40,000 nucleotides of DNA from the NCBI GenBank assembly GCA_012295275.1, contig CM022667.1, forward strand, positions 19,218,410 to 19,258,409, read 5' to 3'. Numbering within the stretch: the stretch's first letter is position 1; every line of letters starts with the position of its first letter. The notes under the pieces are model-generated. The model was not told where the DNA came from, ran no database searches, and saw only the letters and a program-made list of their open reading frames with translations. This DNA comes from Chrysomallon squamiferum (Eukaryota; Mollusca; Gastropoda; Neomphalida; Peltospiridae). A program made the position numbers and the translations under genes. Shown piece by piece: positions 1-13,724 of the stretch.

Positions 1-292
1 AAAAATTCGCGATTAAATACAACGTGAATAAAATAGCACATTATTAGTAGAAAACGTTCAAAGAAAAAAAAAAAAAAGAATGAAAGTATAACGAAAACTT
101 GAAGAAAGAAATTACAAGGAAATAAAAAAACGAACGAAAGGAAAGTATAACGAGTCGAAGAAACGAGAGAAAATGATAAACAGAAAAGAAATAAAATAAA
201 ACGGAAAAAGTTCACAGGATGAAATATACGTATAAAAACTGTAATTTATTTATTTATTTTGTTTTACTGGTAACAAAAAAGAAAAGAAAAAG

Positions 293-325
<33 letters not shown>

Positions 326-1053
326 AACAAAATAAATAATCAAACTCACAAAATAAACAATTTTGCTAATAAATTGTATCGCATTACATTACATTATATA
401 ATAGTGCATTGCATTACATTCCTTTACGTTATATTATATTAAGTTATATTACGTTATTATATTATATTATATTATATTATATTATATTATATTATATTAT
501 ACTGCCATGTTATATGTTTCGCCATATACCTTATATAAGTAATCAGGGACTGAAAGTCGTAATACAAAATCTTTACGAAAGTTAACAAATTCTTTTCTTG
601 CGTCTCAGTTATCTATGTAGGACGAAAATTAAAATACACGGCTGATTTTTGTTCGTGTAACTTGAAAATATTGGTAATTAACGTCACACGAAACAGATTT
701 CAAATGAATTTCTATTTACGTTGTTTTCAAATTAATCTCCCACTTTCTATGCATCGTGTGGACGTCTTTATGTAAACATAATTTTTAATAAGAATCTACA
801 TTTTTGTGTTTGTACTAATATTACCCAGACTGAAATGATAATGAAAAGCTAATGTGGACAATTTTATTTGAAGTAACAATGACTGAGATAATTAAAACAT
901 GATGAATTTACTGGTTTAAAAATAATAATAATAATAATAATAATATAATAATTATAATTCAGTGAATAAATGCAGAAGACGCTGACCATACCAATATTAC
1001 AATTCTGTAGGACATGTTAGATTAATTCAATACGTGTATCAGTAAAGGTTTTT

Positions 1054-1057
<4 letters not shown>

Positions 1058-1138
<81 letters not shown>
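1058..1138. repeat. (CT)n microsatellite
   Basis: About 40 uninterrupted CT units, followed by a short CA stretch. The homopurine/homopyrimidine asymmetry makes it able in principle to form a triplex. It is one of about a dozen GA/CT tracts of 50-110 bp in this window. Confidence 0.97.
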
Positions 1139-1142
<4 letters not shown>

Positions 1143-1174
1143 ACACACACTATACAGCTAATACTAATATTTCG

Positions 1175-1555
1175 ACTACTTGTTACTACTACTACAGCTA
1201 CCACTACTACTACTACTACAACGATTTATATTATTACTATTATTACCGTAACTACTATATCTGTTTCTACTACTACAATTATTATTGTTACTACTGCCAC
1301 TACTACTGCTGTTACTACAACAGCTACTACGAATATAACACCTCCTCCTACTTCACCTACTACTACTTGTGCTATTACTATTACTACTACTTCTACTACA
1401 ACGACTACTATTATTACTGTAACTACTATATCTGTTTCAGCTACTACAACGAATATTACACCTCCTACAACAGCTACTACGAATATAACACCTCCTCCTA
1501 CTTCACCTACTACTACTACTACTACTAATAATAATCATAACTACAATAATAATCA
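1175..1555. repeat. Degenerate ACT/CTA trinucleotide block
   Basis: Interrupted ACT triplets with two internal near-duplicates of a longer segment: the stretch around 1320-1365 recurs around 1464-1512. One frame is open for most of it and encodes a Thr-rich string. It has no start context, signal or domain, so I treat it as low-complexity DNA. Confidence 0.75.
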
Positions 1556-1795
1556 TGACGTCGATGCTCACAGTATTTTATAAGGTATTTTTTTGTTTTG
1601 TTTTGTTTTTTTCCATATCAATTCTGTTTTTGCATTGTTTCTGTAATAAATCTTCATTCTAAAGATCGATTTACGAAACTGAAGACGTTACCTCGTTTCT
1701 GATTAATTATTTATTCCTGTAAACAAACTAGGGTGTGTTGTTTTTATTTACTGTAAGACGCACATGCGACGCTGCCTGAACGGATATTAAACAAA

Positions 1796-1861
1796 CCAAT
1801 CAACGCAAGTCAGTGAACGCATTATAAAACTGCCGACTCCAGTTGACTGAGTTCTTCAGTT
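1796..1861 (+). promoter_or_regulatory. Candidate core promoter (CCAAT, TATA, Inr)
   Basis: CCAAT lies at 1796-1800 and TATAAAA at 1823-1829. TTCAGTT, a match to the animal initiator consensus TCAGT(T/C), has its A at 1858. TATA-to-A spacing is 35 bp, slightly longer than the usual 28-33. The flanks are less repetitive than the rest of this region. It could drive a 5' untranslated exon of the receptor gene whose first coding exon starts at 7552, but no exon connects the two by sequence alone. Confidence 0.4.
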
Positions 1862-1985
1862 CGTTTTTCTGGCGTTCTTCTAAGCCTCGCGTGTATCAAA
1901 TAACAGCACAGAAACTGTCAGCTGAACGACAGAGAGTGCATGTTGCATATGTGTGCACTGATGTATTTAAGTATGAATATATGTG

Positions 1986-2022
<37 letters not shown>

Positions 2023-2030
2023 TCTCTCTC

Positions 2031-2062
<32 letters not shown>

Positions 2063-2095
2063 CAGAGAGACAGAGAGAGAAAGAAAGAGAGAGAG
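1986..2095. repeat. Compound microsatellite with self-complementary core
   Basis: (GT)n is followed by (CT)n, then (TA)n, then (GA)n, with further GA and GACA-type units after it. The CT-TA-GA part is its own reverse complement, so it can fold into a hairpin centred near 2040. Confidence 0.9.
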
Positions 2096-2150
2096 ATAAA
2101 CGTACGTACGTTCGTATGTACCTACGTATTTATGTACGTAGGTACATACA

Positions 2151-2198
2151 AACAAAATAGTCATTCCTAACATGTCTCTTAGGAATGACTATTTTGTT
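2151..2198. repeat. Perfect inverted repeat, 20-bp arms, 8-nt loop
   Basis: Positions 2151-2170 and 2179-2198 are exact reverse complements separated by the 8-nt spacer CATGTCTC. It abuts the 3' end of the SINE copy at 2200-2370. No flanking target duplication is obvious. Confidence 0.95.
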
Positions 2199-2199
2199 G

Positions 2200-2370
2200 T
2201 CTGATGTATGTCTGATTAGACTCTGCACACAGACAATTTTCGGTAACGCACTGACACTGGAGGACGAAGTCCAATCAAAATCTTACAAACGTCAGATGCC
2301 GCTGACGAGATTCGAACGCATGACACCCATTTATCCGCCGACTACGACCATACTACTTGGCCACCGAGAC
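2200..2370 (-). mobile_element. tRNA-derived SINE, copy 1
   Basis: Read on the minus strand, a pol III A-box-like TGGCCAAGTAG (2353-2363) is followed about 40 bp later by a B-box-like GTTCGAATCTC (about 2307-2318), as in tRNA-derived SINEs. The body beyond the B box is shared with 9622-9812: the blocks around CAGATGCCGCTGA, GGAGGAC-AAGTCCAATCA and GTCTGATTAGACT. Two dispersed copies with a common body argue for an interspersed element and against a tRNA gene. Confidence 0.82.
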
Positions 2371-2390
2371 AAATATTCCATAATGTATGA

Positions 2391-2398
<8 letters not shown>

Positions 2399-2429
<31 letters not shown>

Positions 2430-2575
2430 AGTGTGTATTTTTTTTTTTGTAGGTACGTATGTATCTGTGTGTGTATGTATGTGTGTGAGTGCATATACGT
2501 GTTTGCCTGTCTGTATATGTCTGTCAATCTGTCTGTCTGCATGCATGTTTGACGTATCTACTTACACACCTAGCT
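2399..2575. repeat. TA, poly-T and TATG/TGTC simple repeats
   Basis: A pure (TA)n tract of about 30 bp is followed by poly-T and by degenerate TATG, TGTG and TCTG units. Open frames here (for example alternating Tyr-Ile) are repeat translations. Confidence 0.85.
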
Positions 2576-2809
2576 AGATGTGGTGACAATGATACAGACA
2601 CCTGATACTGGTTCAATTACTATTAAACACAATTCTGTATCACTCAACGCGCTGCTGCGCACAACTGATGTGTCGTATCGGTTTATTTCGGTCAGTTTCA
2701 AATTATAGATTGTGACCAGTTCAGGTGTTTGTTGGTGAAACTGTCATTCAGCTACAGATTAGCGACCAGAAGGCAGAAGACAAAGAACCAGACACTGATG
2801 AGTTAGAAT

Positions 2810-3270
2810 TGTAAAAATGTACAGATGCAAACTTAGTACTACGTTAGCCACACAGAACGGTCAGTTAAAAAATATCAACATATCAATCATACAGAATTGT
2901 TCATTTATGTTTTACAGTTATAAAAGATTTAAACTATCAGTGAGATAGAATTGTACATATACGTTTTACAGTTATAAAATATTAACACATCAGTCACACA
3001 GAAATAGACATTTACGTTTTACATTTATAAAATATTTAACATATCAGTCATTTGGACATTTATTTTACAGTTATAAAATATTAATATATCAATTACAACT
3101 AGCTTTGTGTTTACATTTTACAGTTATAAACTATTAACATATCAGCCGCATTTCACGTTTTACAGTTATAAAATATTAGCACATCAATCATACAGAAGAA
3201 TATATTTATGTTTTAGAATTCACTAATACATCAATATTAATGTTTTACTGTTGAATAAAAAAAGAGAAGC
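2810..3270. repeat. Degenerate minisatellite, unit about 55-60 bp
   Basis: About seven diverged copies share the core ACAGTTATAAAATATTAACA followed by CATCAGTCA, then a CATTTACGTTTT-type segment. Copies differ by point changes and small indels. No coding signal. Confidence 0.75.
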
Positions 3271-3390
3271 TACAGATGTACATTCAGTAATTGTACATTC
3301 ATGTCTCAGAGTTCTGAAATACTACAGATGTACATTCAGTGATTGTACATTCATGTCTCAGAGTTCTAAAATACTACAGATGTACTCACT
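3271..3390. repeat. Tandem duplication, unit about 57 bp
   Basis: Two nearly identical units plus a third partial one. Each begins CTACAGATGTACATTCAGT and contains GTACATTCATGTCTCAGAG. The block is adjacent to, but distinct from, the preceding minisatellite. Confidence 0.85.
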
Positions 3391-4500
<1,110 letters not shown>

Positions 4501-4523
4501 CTTTCAACCTTCGATAATTTTTC

Positions 4524-4569
4524 ATGCGTTTTCGTTTCAGTTTCATATTGATTTTAATTACGAACGGTG
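4524..4569 (+). other. Possible alternative signal-peptide exon (weak)
   Basis: An ATG opens MRFRFSFILILITN, a basic then hydrophobic stretch like a signal peptide. After the first base of the next codon comes GTGAGT, a strong donor consensus in phase 1. Phase 1 is the phase used by most extracellular exons of the downstream receptor, so splicing to one of them would keep frame. Against it, the exon at 7552 already offers its own start and signal peptide. Without transcripts this remains speculative. Confidence 0.2.
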
Positions 4570-4899
4570 AGTGTTCTGTGTCCGGTGTTGAAACCTACCT
4601 GAACCAGCAGTGTCAACAACAAAAAGTTTTGTTTCGTGTTTCCTTACCTCGTTTATTTTGTCAAGTGTGTCATGGTGACAAATGCGAAATTCAGTCGAGT
4701 GGTTGATATCAGTTTTTGACATTTGTCGTTTGTCGCATAAAAACTGGAAAAAATTAATAATATTAGATGGGATTCTAATTTTTGAATTATTTTTATTATT
4801 TGGAGCAAACTGTTGTTTTGAATGCACGTTTCTGTCTACAAGGATGCGCGGAAGTGTCCTGTAATTATGCTCTGAATAAAAGATTCTTTCGTTAAAAGA

Positions 4900-5400
4900 A
4901 TAAAACACTGTTGTATTTCTCGTAAATCTCTCAAAATGGTTTAAAAACTGTAATTTGCAGAATTTTATTTAGCATTTTGTAAAAAATAATTTAAACATCT
5001 TGGTCAATATGATGATGATCGTAATGATAATGATTATGATAATTATAATTATAATATTGATGATAATGAATTGGTAAAGAAGTTCTAAATGATGTTAGCG
5101 TGATGATGATGAGACACTGATGATGTACATAATTTCCAAGGAATGCTGATGATAACTATTCATACAGATAACGATGATTATGATGACAGTAATGCTGTTG
5201 CTATGCTGTCGATAATAATGTTTATCTTAATCACAATGATGAATATAATATCTCGATGAATGCTGATGATACAAAATCATGATGATATTAATAAAGTTGA
5301 TGCTGAGGAGATTATATCGAAATAGACCACTACTGCCGATTATCATGTGATAATTATCATGGTGACAAGTGATTTTATGATGTTAACGAAGACTGAATAC
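4900..5400. repeat. GAT-rich degenerate microsatellite
   Basis: GATGAT, AATGAT and related interrupted triplets extend over several hundred bases (about 5005-5370). No gene signal. Confidence 0.6.
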
Positions 5401-5405
5401 AAATA

Positions 5406-5940
5406 CAGTGGTACCTGTCTACAGCGGCCACATACGATGAACGGACACATTTCCGAGTCTCGATTGTTTTTCAGTAGATATGTCCTTTAGATCAGTGGAC
5501 ACCTACTGAACGCGGACTCAACCAACATTTATTATTATTATTATTCCACCTGCTAAAACGGACAGTCATACCGATTTGGACTTGTTTTTGTCCAAAATAA
5601 ACAATTTTGTTAGTGTTCGGCAGCTTTATATGATATTTTTCTTTACAAATGGCGTCACCCATTTCTTGCACTGCGCAGTGCATGCTGGGAGTGCCGTTTT
5701 CTGCCGAATCACAAAAAAAGCCCGCGAACTGAAATCGCCAAACCACGCGAAATATTTGCAACTGTATTTTACGAGAGAGCCGTTCTGTCAATGCTATGTT
5801 TGTTTTGGGTACTGGTGTTATGGATGTGAATAAAGATTGTAAATACGTAATCTGTGTCCCTCTGTTGAGAGGACACCTGCAATGCAGGGACACGTTGGCT
5901 CGGGCCCCAAGCGTGTCCGTACAAGGTGTCTCTACCACTG
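5406..5940. mobile_element. Non-autonomous TA-flanked DNA transposon (MITE), pogo/Tigger-like
   Basis: The left end CAGTGGTACCTGTCTAC and right end (reverse complement) CAGTGGTAGAGACACC are imperfect terminal inverted repeats. Each is directly flanked by TA, as expected for Tc1/mariner-pogo target duplication. GCGGACAC-like motifs recur just inside both ends. At 535 bp it has no transposase: the frames inside (5492-5962 minus, 5576-5833 plus, 5796-6065 plus) carry no DDE or HTH signature. Family assignment rests on the CAGTGG termini and is inference. The TIR/TA structure is visible. Confidence 0.78.
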
Positions 5941-6260
5941 TACTAGACAAATTAAAGTACATAATCGTAAAAAGGCTTGCAGAAACTCCTTTGTCCGCAC
6001 TCTCTATATTTAGACAGGTTAATTCGTACGTGGGATGTGACTATAGAAACTATTTAGATAAATAAAATAGCGTAAATCAATTTTCATCGCAGTCTAAATG
6101 TAAAAATGATAACAATGACTCCCCCACCCAAGAATTAACTATAATTATTATAAGTGTCAAAATAAACTGGCTTTATCTCACCTTTGTTTATCACTAGATG
6201 CTTATAACAGTTACTAAGTATTTCTTAATGGAACGTTAATTCTTTTATAATTTTATATAT

Positions 6261-6291
6261 CAGTCTGTTTAAGCACGTGTGTATATATATA

Positions 6292-6385
<94 letters not shown>

Positions 6386-6400
6386 TGTTTAAACAGACTG
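6261..6400. repeat. Inverted repeat flanking a (TA)n(GA)n microsatellite
   Basis: CAGTCTGTTTAAGCAC at 6261-6276 and GTGTTTAAACAGACTG at 6385-6400 are reverse complements with one mismatch. Between them lie only GT/TA units and about 73 bp of pure GA (to about 6383). It could be a tiny TIR element whose centre expanded, or a hairpin-forming locus. Confidence 0.88.
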
Positions 6401-7480
6401 GTATTACACTAGGTTACGTTAAATATACATCATACATTAAAATTCGCAAATCGAACATCTACAAAAAAAAATATAATCGTGTTAAATATTGTAACAACAG
6501 CGACAACACCAACAAAGACAACATGTCAAGGGCAAAGAAAAAAATGTGCCAAGTGACACATAAAAAAATCATTGTATTTACAATCAAAACACCTTGAATG
6601 TTATTTTTTTTTCATCTTCTTTTATTGATTTTATCAGATTTTCACATTTCTCATGTTTCTCAGTTTGCTGTTTTTACACGAATTATTTTATTATTCTTTT
6701 TTTTTTTTTTTCTTTTTTTTTGATAAAGAATGAAAACATGTTTGTGTGTAAAAAAAATAATTGTTTTCTGTTGTTGATTTTATCATGTCAGTTCTCATAT
6801 TACTTAAATTTATATTTTAGTTATTTTATCTATCTGTTGTCTGTCCATTTATCTATTCATCTGTCTGTCTGTCTATCTATCCATCTATCTATCTATATAC
6901 ATGTCCACACACACACACACGTGTATGATATATATATATATATATATATATATGATCCCTGGCTATATGCTACTACTGCTACCATCACTGCTTTACTACT
7001 ACTACTGCTATTGCTAGATTATTATTGTTGTTGTTGTTGTCGTCGTCGTTTATTATTATTTGTGTTTCAGGTATTTAACTAAACTTAATTATTATTACAA
7101 ATATATTAATCTTTGACTTTCTTTTACAAACTCAAAGGAGTTTAATAACTTCACGCCAGTAAAAAAAGAAATCAAGAAACAAGTAACTATGATTTAAATG
7201 AAATATAATTAAAATATATATATATATATATTAAAATAAAATAATAAATAAAATAATTTAAAAAGATTTTTTTTTAAATTAATTAAAAATAAATAAAACG
7301 AAATAGAAATAAATAAAATAAAATAAAATAAAATAACAATAACAATAAAAAAAAATTAAATTAAAAAAATTAAAAACTAAATTTTTTTTAAAGTATAACC
7401 TTCAAGGCTCATTGAAAAAAAAAAAAAAAAACACCAAAAAATCAAAACGAAATGTTAATGAACTGTATTTATAAAATGAT
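6401..7480. other. AT-rich upstream region, no gene seen
   Basis: Contains poly-T tracts, TCTG and TA microsatellites (6840-6955), a short CTG/TTG/CGT triplet tract near 6970-7060, and A/T-rich stretches at 7200-7440. Leu/Cys/Phe-rich frames are repeat translations. Confidence 0.55.
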
Positions 7481-7551
7481 TTCAGATCGAGAAACCTTGA
7501 GATGTTTCACCTGCGACCACACCCAGTCTGCGGCGACCCCACCTGTCAACA

Positions 7552-7738
7552 ATGATCCGCTCACGTCTGATCGTCGTCATGTCAATCCTGCAGCACACAG
7601 CGCACAGCTTCACGTGTGGCGACGTCATCCCCGCAACGACAACAGCGGCTGATGCACACAGCAACAGCTTCACTGTTGAACTAACCAACTCAGCAATGCA
7701 AACAAGAATTGATCTGGTAGCTGGCTTCCAGTATCAAG
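7552..7738 (+). CDS. Receptor exon 1: signal peptide and start of Reeler-like domain
   Basis: ATG at 7552 has A at -3 and an in-frame TGA upstream at about 7499, so this is the first available start in the frame. Residues 1-19 have a basic start (MIRSR), a short hydrophobic core (LIVVMSIL) and an A-H-S site that suits signal peptidase. The exon continues from FTCGDVIP to AGFQYQ and ends in phase 1 at a GTGATG donor (CAA G|GT). A minus-strand frame across the same bases also starts with a hydrophobic stretch, but only the plus frame splices cleanly into the next exons. A 5' untranslated exon may precede it; a weak acceptor (TTTCAG) is at 7486. Confidence 0.65.
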
Positions 7739-9169
<1,431 letters not shown>

Positions 9170-9371
9170 TTGTTATAAAATCAGACACACACACAACATT
9201 ACTGGGTCTCGACTTTTCCTCACAATTTTCGGAAAACAATTCCACCAGTGACGTCACGTCAAACTCACAGTCAGAGAGAAAAGCGTGTCCATTGTCTAGT
9301 GACGTATACGAGTTACCTTTGACCTTTATTTGGACCAGTCCAGACACTAAATCAAAATGTATCACTCTGAT
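9170..9371 (+). CDS. Receptor exon 2: Reeler-like domain, middle
   Basis: Acceptor TGATTTCAG at 9169 and donor GTATGT at 9372. Phase 1 in and phase 2 out fit both neighbours. It encodes VVIKSD, LLGLDFSSQ, an N-glycosylation site (NNS), KACPLSS and LPLTFIWTSP. A Y-x-V-x-I strand, an F/LxG turn, a Cys-containing linker and an F-x-W-x-(A/S)P motif occur in this order in Reeler domains (Pfam PF02014). The match is by eye and weak, so Reeler-like is inference. A GA/CA microsatellite sits immediately upstream of the acceptor. Confidence 0.7.
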
Positions 9372-9621
9372 GTATGTATCGCAGTATAATGTTATCTCAG
9401 TATTACATGCTTGTTGTTTTAATTGTTATTATATTTCTATGTGATTATTTGATTTGATTACTTATTTTGTTTTTATTTTTACATACATATTTATAGGTAT
9501 TTAATTATTCTCTCATTATCGTTCTTTATCTATCTTTGACGCTATAATGAATATGTAATGTAATGTATGTAATCTATGTATGTATGGATGAATGATCATG
9601 TACGTATGTGTGTATGTATAG

Positions 9622-9806
9622 AGTTTAGGATTTTGAATATTCTCTGTCATATGTACGTCTGATTAGACTTCACATTGACAATATTCGGGAACGCACTGGT
9701 ACAGGAGGACAAAGTCCAATCACGACCTCGTAAACCCCGTCAGATGCCGCTGATGTGACTCGAACCTATGGCACACATTCGCCTGCACTCCAAAGGCGGA
9801 CGACGT

Positions 9807-9812
<6 letters not shown>
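9622..9812 (-). mobile_element. tRNA-derived SINE, copy 2 (5' end replaced by GA tract)
   Basis: Minus-strand B box GGTTCGAGTC at 9766-9757. The body matches copy 1 at 2200-2370 over the CAGATGCCGCTGA, GGAGGACAAAGTCCAATCA and GTCTGATTAGACTT blocks. The A-box end is missing and a (GA)n tract of about 80 bp (9808-9890) begins exactly where it should be. The 3' tail at 9622-9648 is identical to 38408-38434. Confidence 0.82.

Positions 9813-9890
<78 letters not shown>
9808..9890. repeat. (GA)n microsatellite in intron 2
   Basis: About 40 GA units with one GGG interruption near the right end, fused to the truncated 5' end of SINE copy 2. Confidence 0.96.
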
Positions 9891-9961
9891 TATTTCACAC
9901 ACAAAAAAAGATGTGTTTAAAAATAAACTTGTCTTTATATCAGCGTGTTTATCTCTTCTAG

Positions 9962-10026
9962 GACGAAACTTGTTGTCAACACGACTTACTGGATTCTGAA
10001 ACAGACAGCCATTTGCAAACCACAAG
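9962..10026 (+). CDS. Receptor exon 3: Reeler-like domain, C-terminal strand
   Basis: A 65-bp exon between TTCTAG and GTAAAA, phase 2 to phase 1. It reads TKLVVNTTYWILKQTAICK, completing the presumed final beta strand (V-V-x-x-TYW) with an N-glycosylation site NTT. Its identity rests mainly on exact phase compatibility with exons 2 and 4 and on this strand pattern. Confidence 0.6.
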
Positions 10027-10183
10027 GTAAAATAAATAAAACAAAAACAATGTCTATTTGTCTTTTTCTCCATGCCCGAGCATAAACGCAGGCTTTCAAT
10101 GATGTTTAATACTTTCTGTTAACTTAACTGTCAAATTCTGCTTTCACTGCTTATCAGTTTGTACCACGTTAAATGTTTTTCAG

Positions 10184-10311
10184 GATGTCTCAAGTACTTC
10201 GCGACGGAAAGTGATACAGTAACTTCAGAGAACTTCCCGTTGTCCTATCCCGACAGCGTGAACTGTACGTACATCATCTACCTCTCTGACAACCGCAGCA
10301 TTGATCTCCAG
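10184..10311 (+). CDS. Receptor exon 4: CUB1, first half
   Basis: Acceptor TTTTTCAG, donor GTAAAC, phase 1 to 0. It encodes CLKYF..., then SENFPLSYPDSVNCTYII and ending DNRSIDLQ. These are the hallmarks of a CUB N-terminal half: Cys1, the S-x-x-(F/Y)P-x-x-YP motif, Cys2 followed by aromatic-x-I, and the I-x-L strand. One N-glycosylation site (NCT). Confidence 0.9.
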
Positions 10312-11432
10312 GTAAACGTTTCTATACAGAAGTAACACGTGTCATTCCATTATACATGCAGAGACACACGAACACCATGCAAACACACACATAGAAAAAC
10401 AGTGCATATATACATACATGTGTGTATGCCTAGATAAAGACATTCATATATACATACATACACAAGTACATACACACAAACTTACACATATATATATATA
10501 CATAGGAATTTACACATGCACAAACATACATACGCGTATATACATACATATTTACATGAATACATACATTTAAAAAAAAAAATATATATATATATACAAT
10601 CTAGTAATCTTTCATATTAAAACCTGTTGCTGTTTTGCTAAAGAAATACACATACACACACACAGACACACAAACAAACCCGCAAGCATACATTATGTAA
10701 ATTTGTAAGTAATAAATGTATTTATCGTGTAAATGAGTGCAATTTTTTTAAACTTACAAGTATATAAAGTACATCGAGTCTAAAATAGAAACTGTAAATA
10801 CTCTAAAGAACAGCGACACAAAGAGTAAGATCAATAGGTCTGATATTGTGATGTTTAATAATGGAGTAATTTAAAAATAGTGTCTGACAGTTGAAATTCA
10901 TCATCTCTTTCTCAAACACAGTTTAAAGCCACAGCTTTTCACTTTCTCGGTTAAAAATAGCTCCCTCGTTGTTTGGTCTTTCCGCTAACCATTTATCTTT
11001 TTAAACAGTTCGTCTTCCAGCTTTGTAAACCTTCAAAGTCGTCTGGCGTCGCAAACATTTGTATTAAAGTCGTGAAATCATTCGTATTCTAGCTTTGTAA
11101 ACTTTCTTTTTATTCCAGCTTTGTAACCAGTCATTTGTATTCCAGATTTGTAACCAATCATTTGTAATCCAGCTTTGTAACCAATCATTTGTATTCCAGC
11201 TTTGTAACCAATCATTTGTATTCCAGCTTTGTAACCAATCATTTGTATTCCAGCTTTGTAACCAATCATTTGTATTCCTGCGTTGTAATCATTTTTATCT
11301 TAGCGTCGAGAGTGTTTGTGTATGTCTGTGTCTGTGTGTCTGTATGTCTGTATGTATGTAGATGTTTATATACATTTGTGCGCACGTGCGTTTAAAACTA
11401 CTCTAATGAATTGCTGTTTCTCTCTCTTCTAG
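10312..11432 (+). other. Receptor intron 4
   Basis: CA/TACA low-complexity sequence (10360-10700), unique AT-rich sequence, then the 27-bp tandem repeat described separately. TGTC/TATG units precede the acceptor. Confidence 0.65.
11005..11295. repeat. 27-bp minisatellite with acceptor-like core
   Basis: Unit TTTGTATTCCAGCTTTG followed by TAACCAATCA. About seven units are near-identical (11109-11290), preceded by more diverged units back to about 11005. Every unit contains ATTCCAG and CCAAT. It lies inside intron 4, about 140 bp before the CUB1 second-half exon. Confidence 0.93.
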
Positions 11433-11660
11433 TTTCAGGAGTTTGACGTCGAAGATCCTTACCAAAATAAATGTTTGGATTACGTCAGCATCTCGTACGA
11501 CAACGTCACAACAGGACCAATATGCGGTAGAGTGGCAGGGAAGATCTCAGGTCCATGCATTTTGTTTCGAAGGGAAACCTGATGACGATAAACTTCGTCA
11601 GCGACAACAAAATTAGCCACGGCGGCTTTCTGGCAGTGTACCAGTCTAGTCACTTGAGAG
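11433..11660 (+). CDS. Receptor exon 5: CUB1, second half (one frame break)
   Basis: Acceptor CTTCTAG, donor GTAACA. It starts FQEFDVEDPY, continues CLDYVSISYD and PICGRVAG in one frame, then LRSMHFVSKGNLMTINF and GGFLAVYQ in the next. These are the CUB F-x-x-F-x-(V/L)E, C-x-D-(Y/F)V, C-G, S-x-x-N-x-(M/L) and GF-x-(A/L)xY motifs in correct order. The break falls at the GGG run 11538-11540. One additional base there restores the domain and also the exon phase (0 in, 1 out). An intron is excluded because no room or splice pair exists. Confidence 0.88.

Positions 11661-13724
<2,064 letters not shown>

Larger units (their letters stand above)
1..1740. other. Intergenic, AT-rich, no gene seen
   Basis: This stretch holds poly-A runs near 290-325, an ATATT-type pentanucleotide tract at about 425-500 and an AAT tract near 920-945. 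It then has a long (CT)n tract and an ACT-rich low-complexity block. Long open frames here translate to Leu-Ser or Thr runs and come from the simple repeats. I see no splice-site pair or domain that would support a gene. Confidence 0.6.

Noticed and set aside
1053-1583. 176-codon Leu/Ser then Thr-rich open frame
   Set aside because: Translation of a (CT)n array and ACT triplets; no signal, domain or splice support.
2300-2370. Functional tRNA gene on the minus strand
   Set aside because: A and B boxes are present, but the cloverleaf is not intact and the body recurs at 9622-9812; it is a SINE.
5492-6065. Protein-coding frames over 80 codons in the MITE
   Set aside because: No transposase motif, and the frames overlap on both strands within a short TIR-bounded element.
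7482-7688. Minus-strand frame beginning with a signal-peptide-like hydrophobic stretch
   Set aside because: Antisense to receptor exon 1. The plus frame has better start context and exact phase continuity with exons 2-4; the minus frame has no partner exon.
11005-11295. CRISPR-like array of regular repeats
   Set aside because: Units are contiguous with no spacers, and the locus is eukaryotic; it is a minisatellite.
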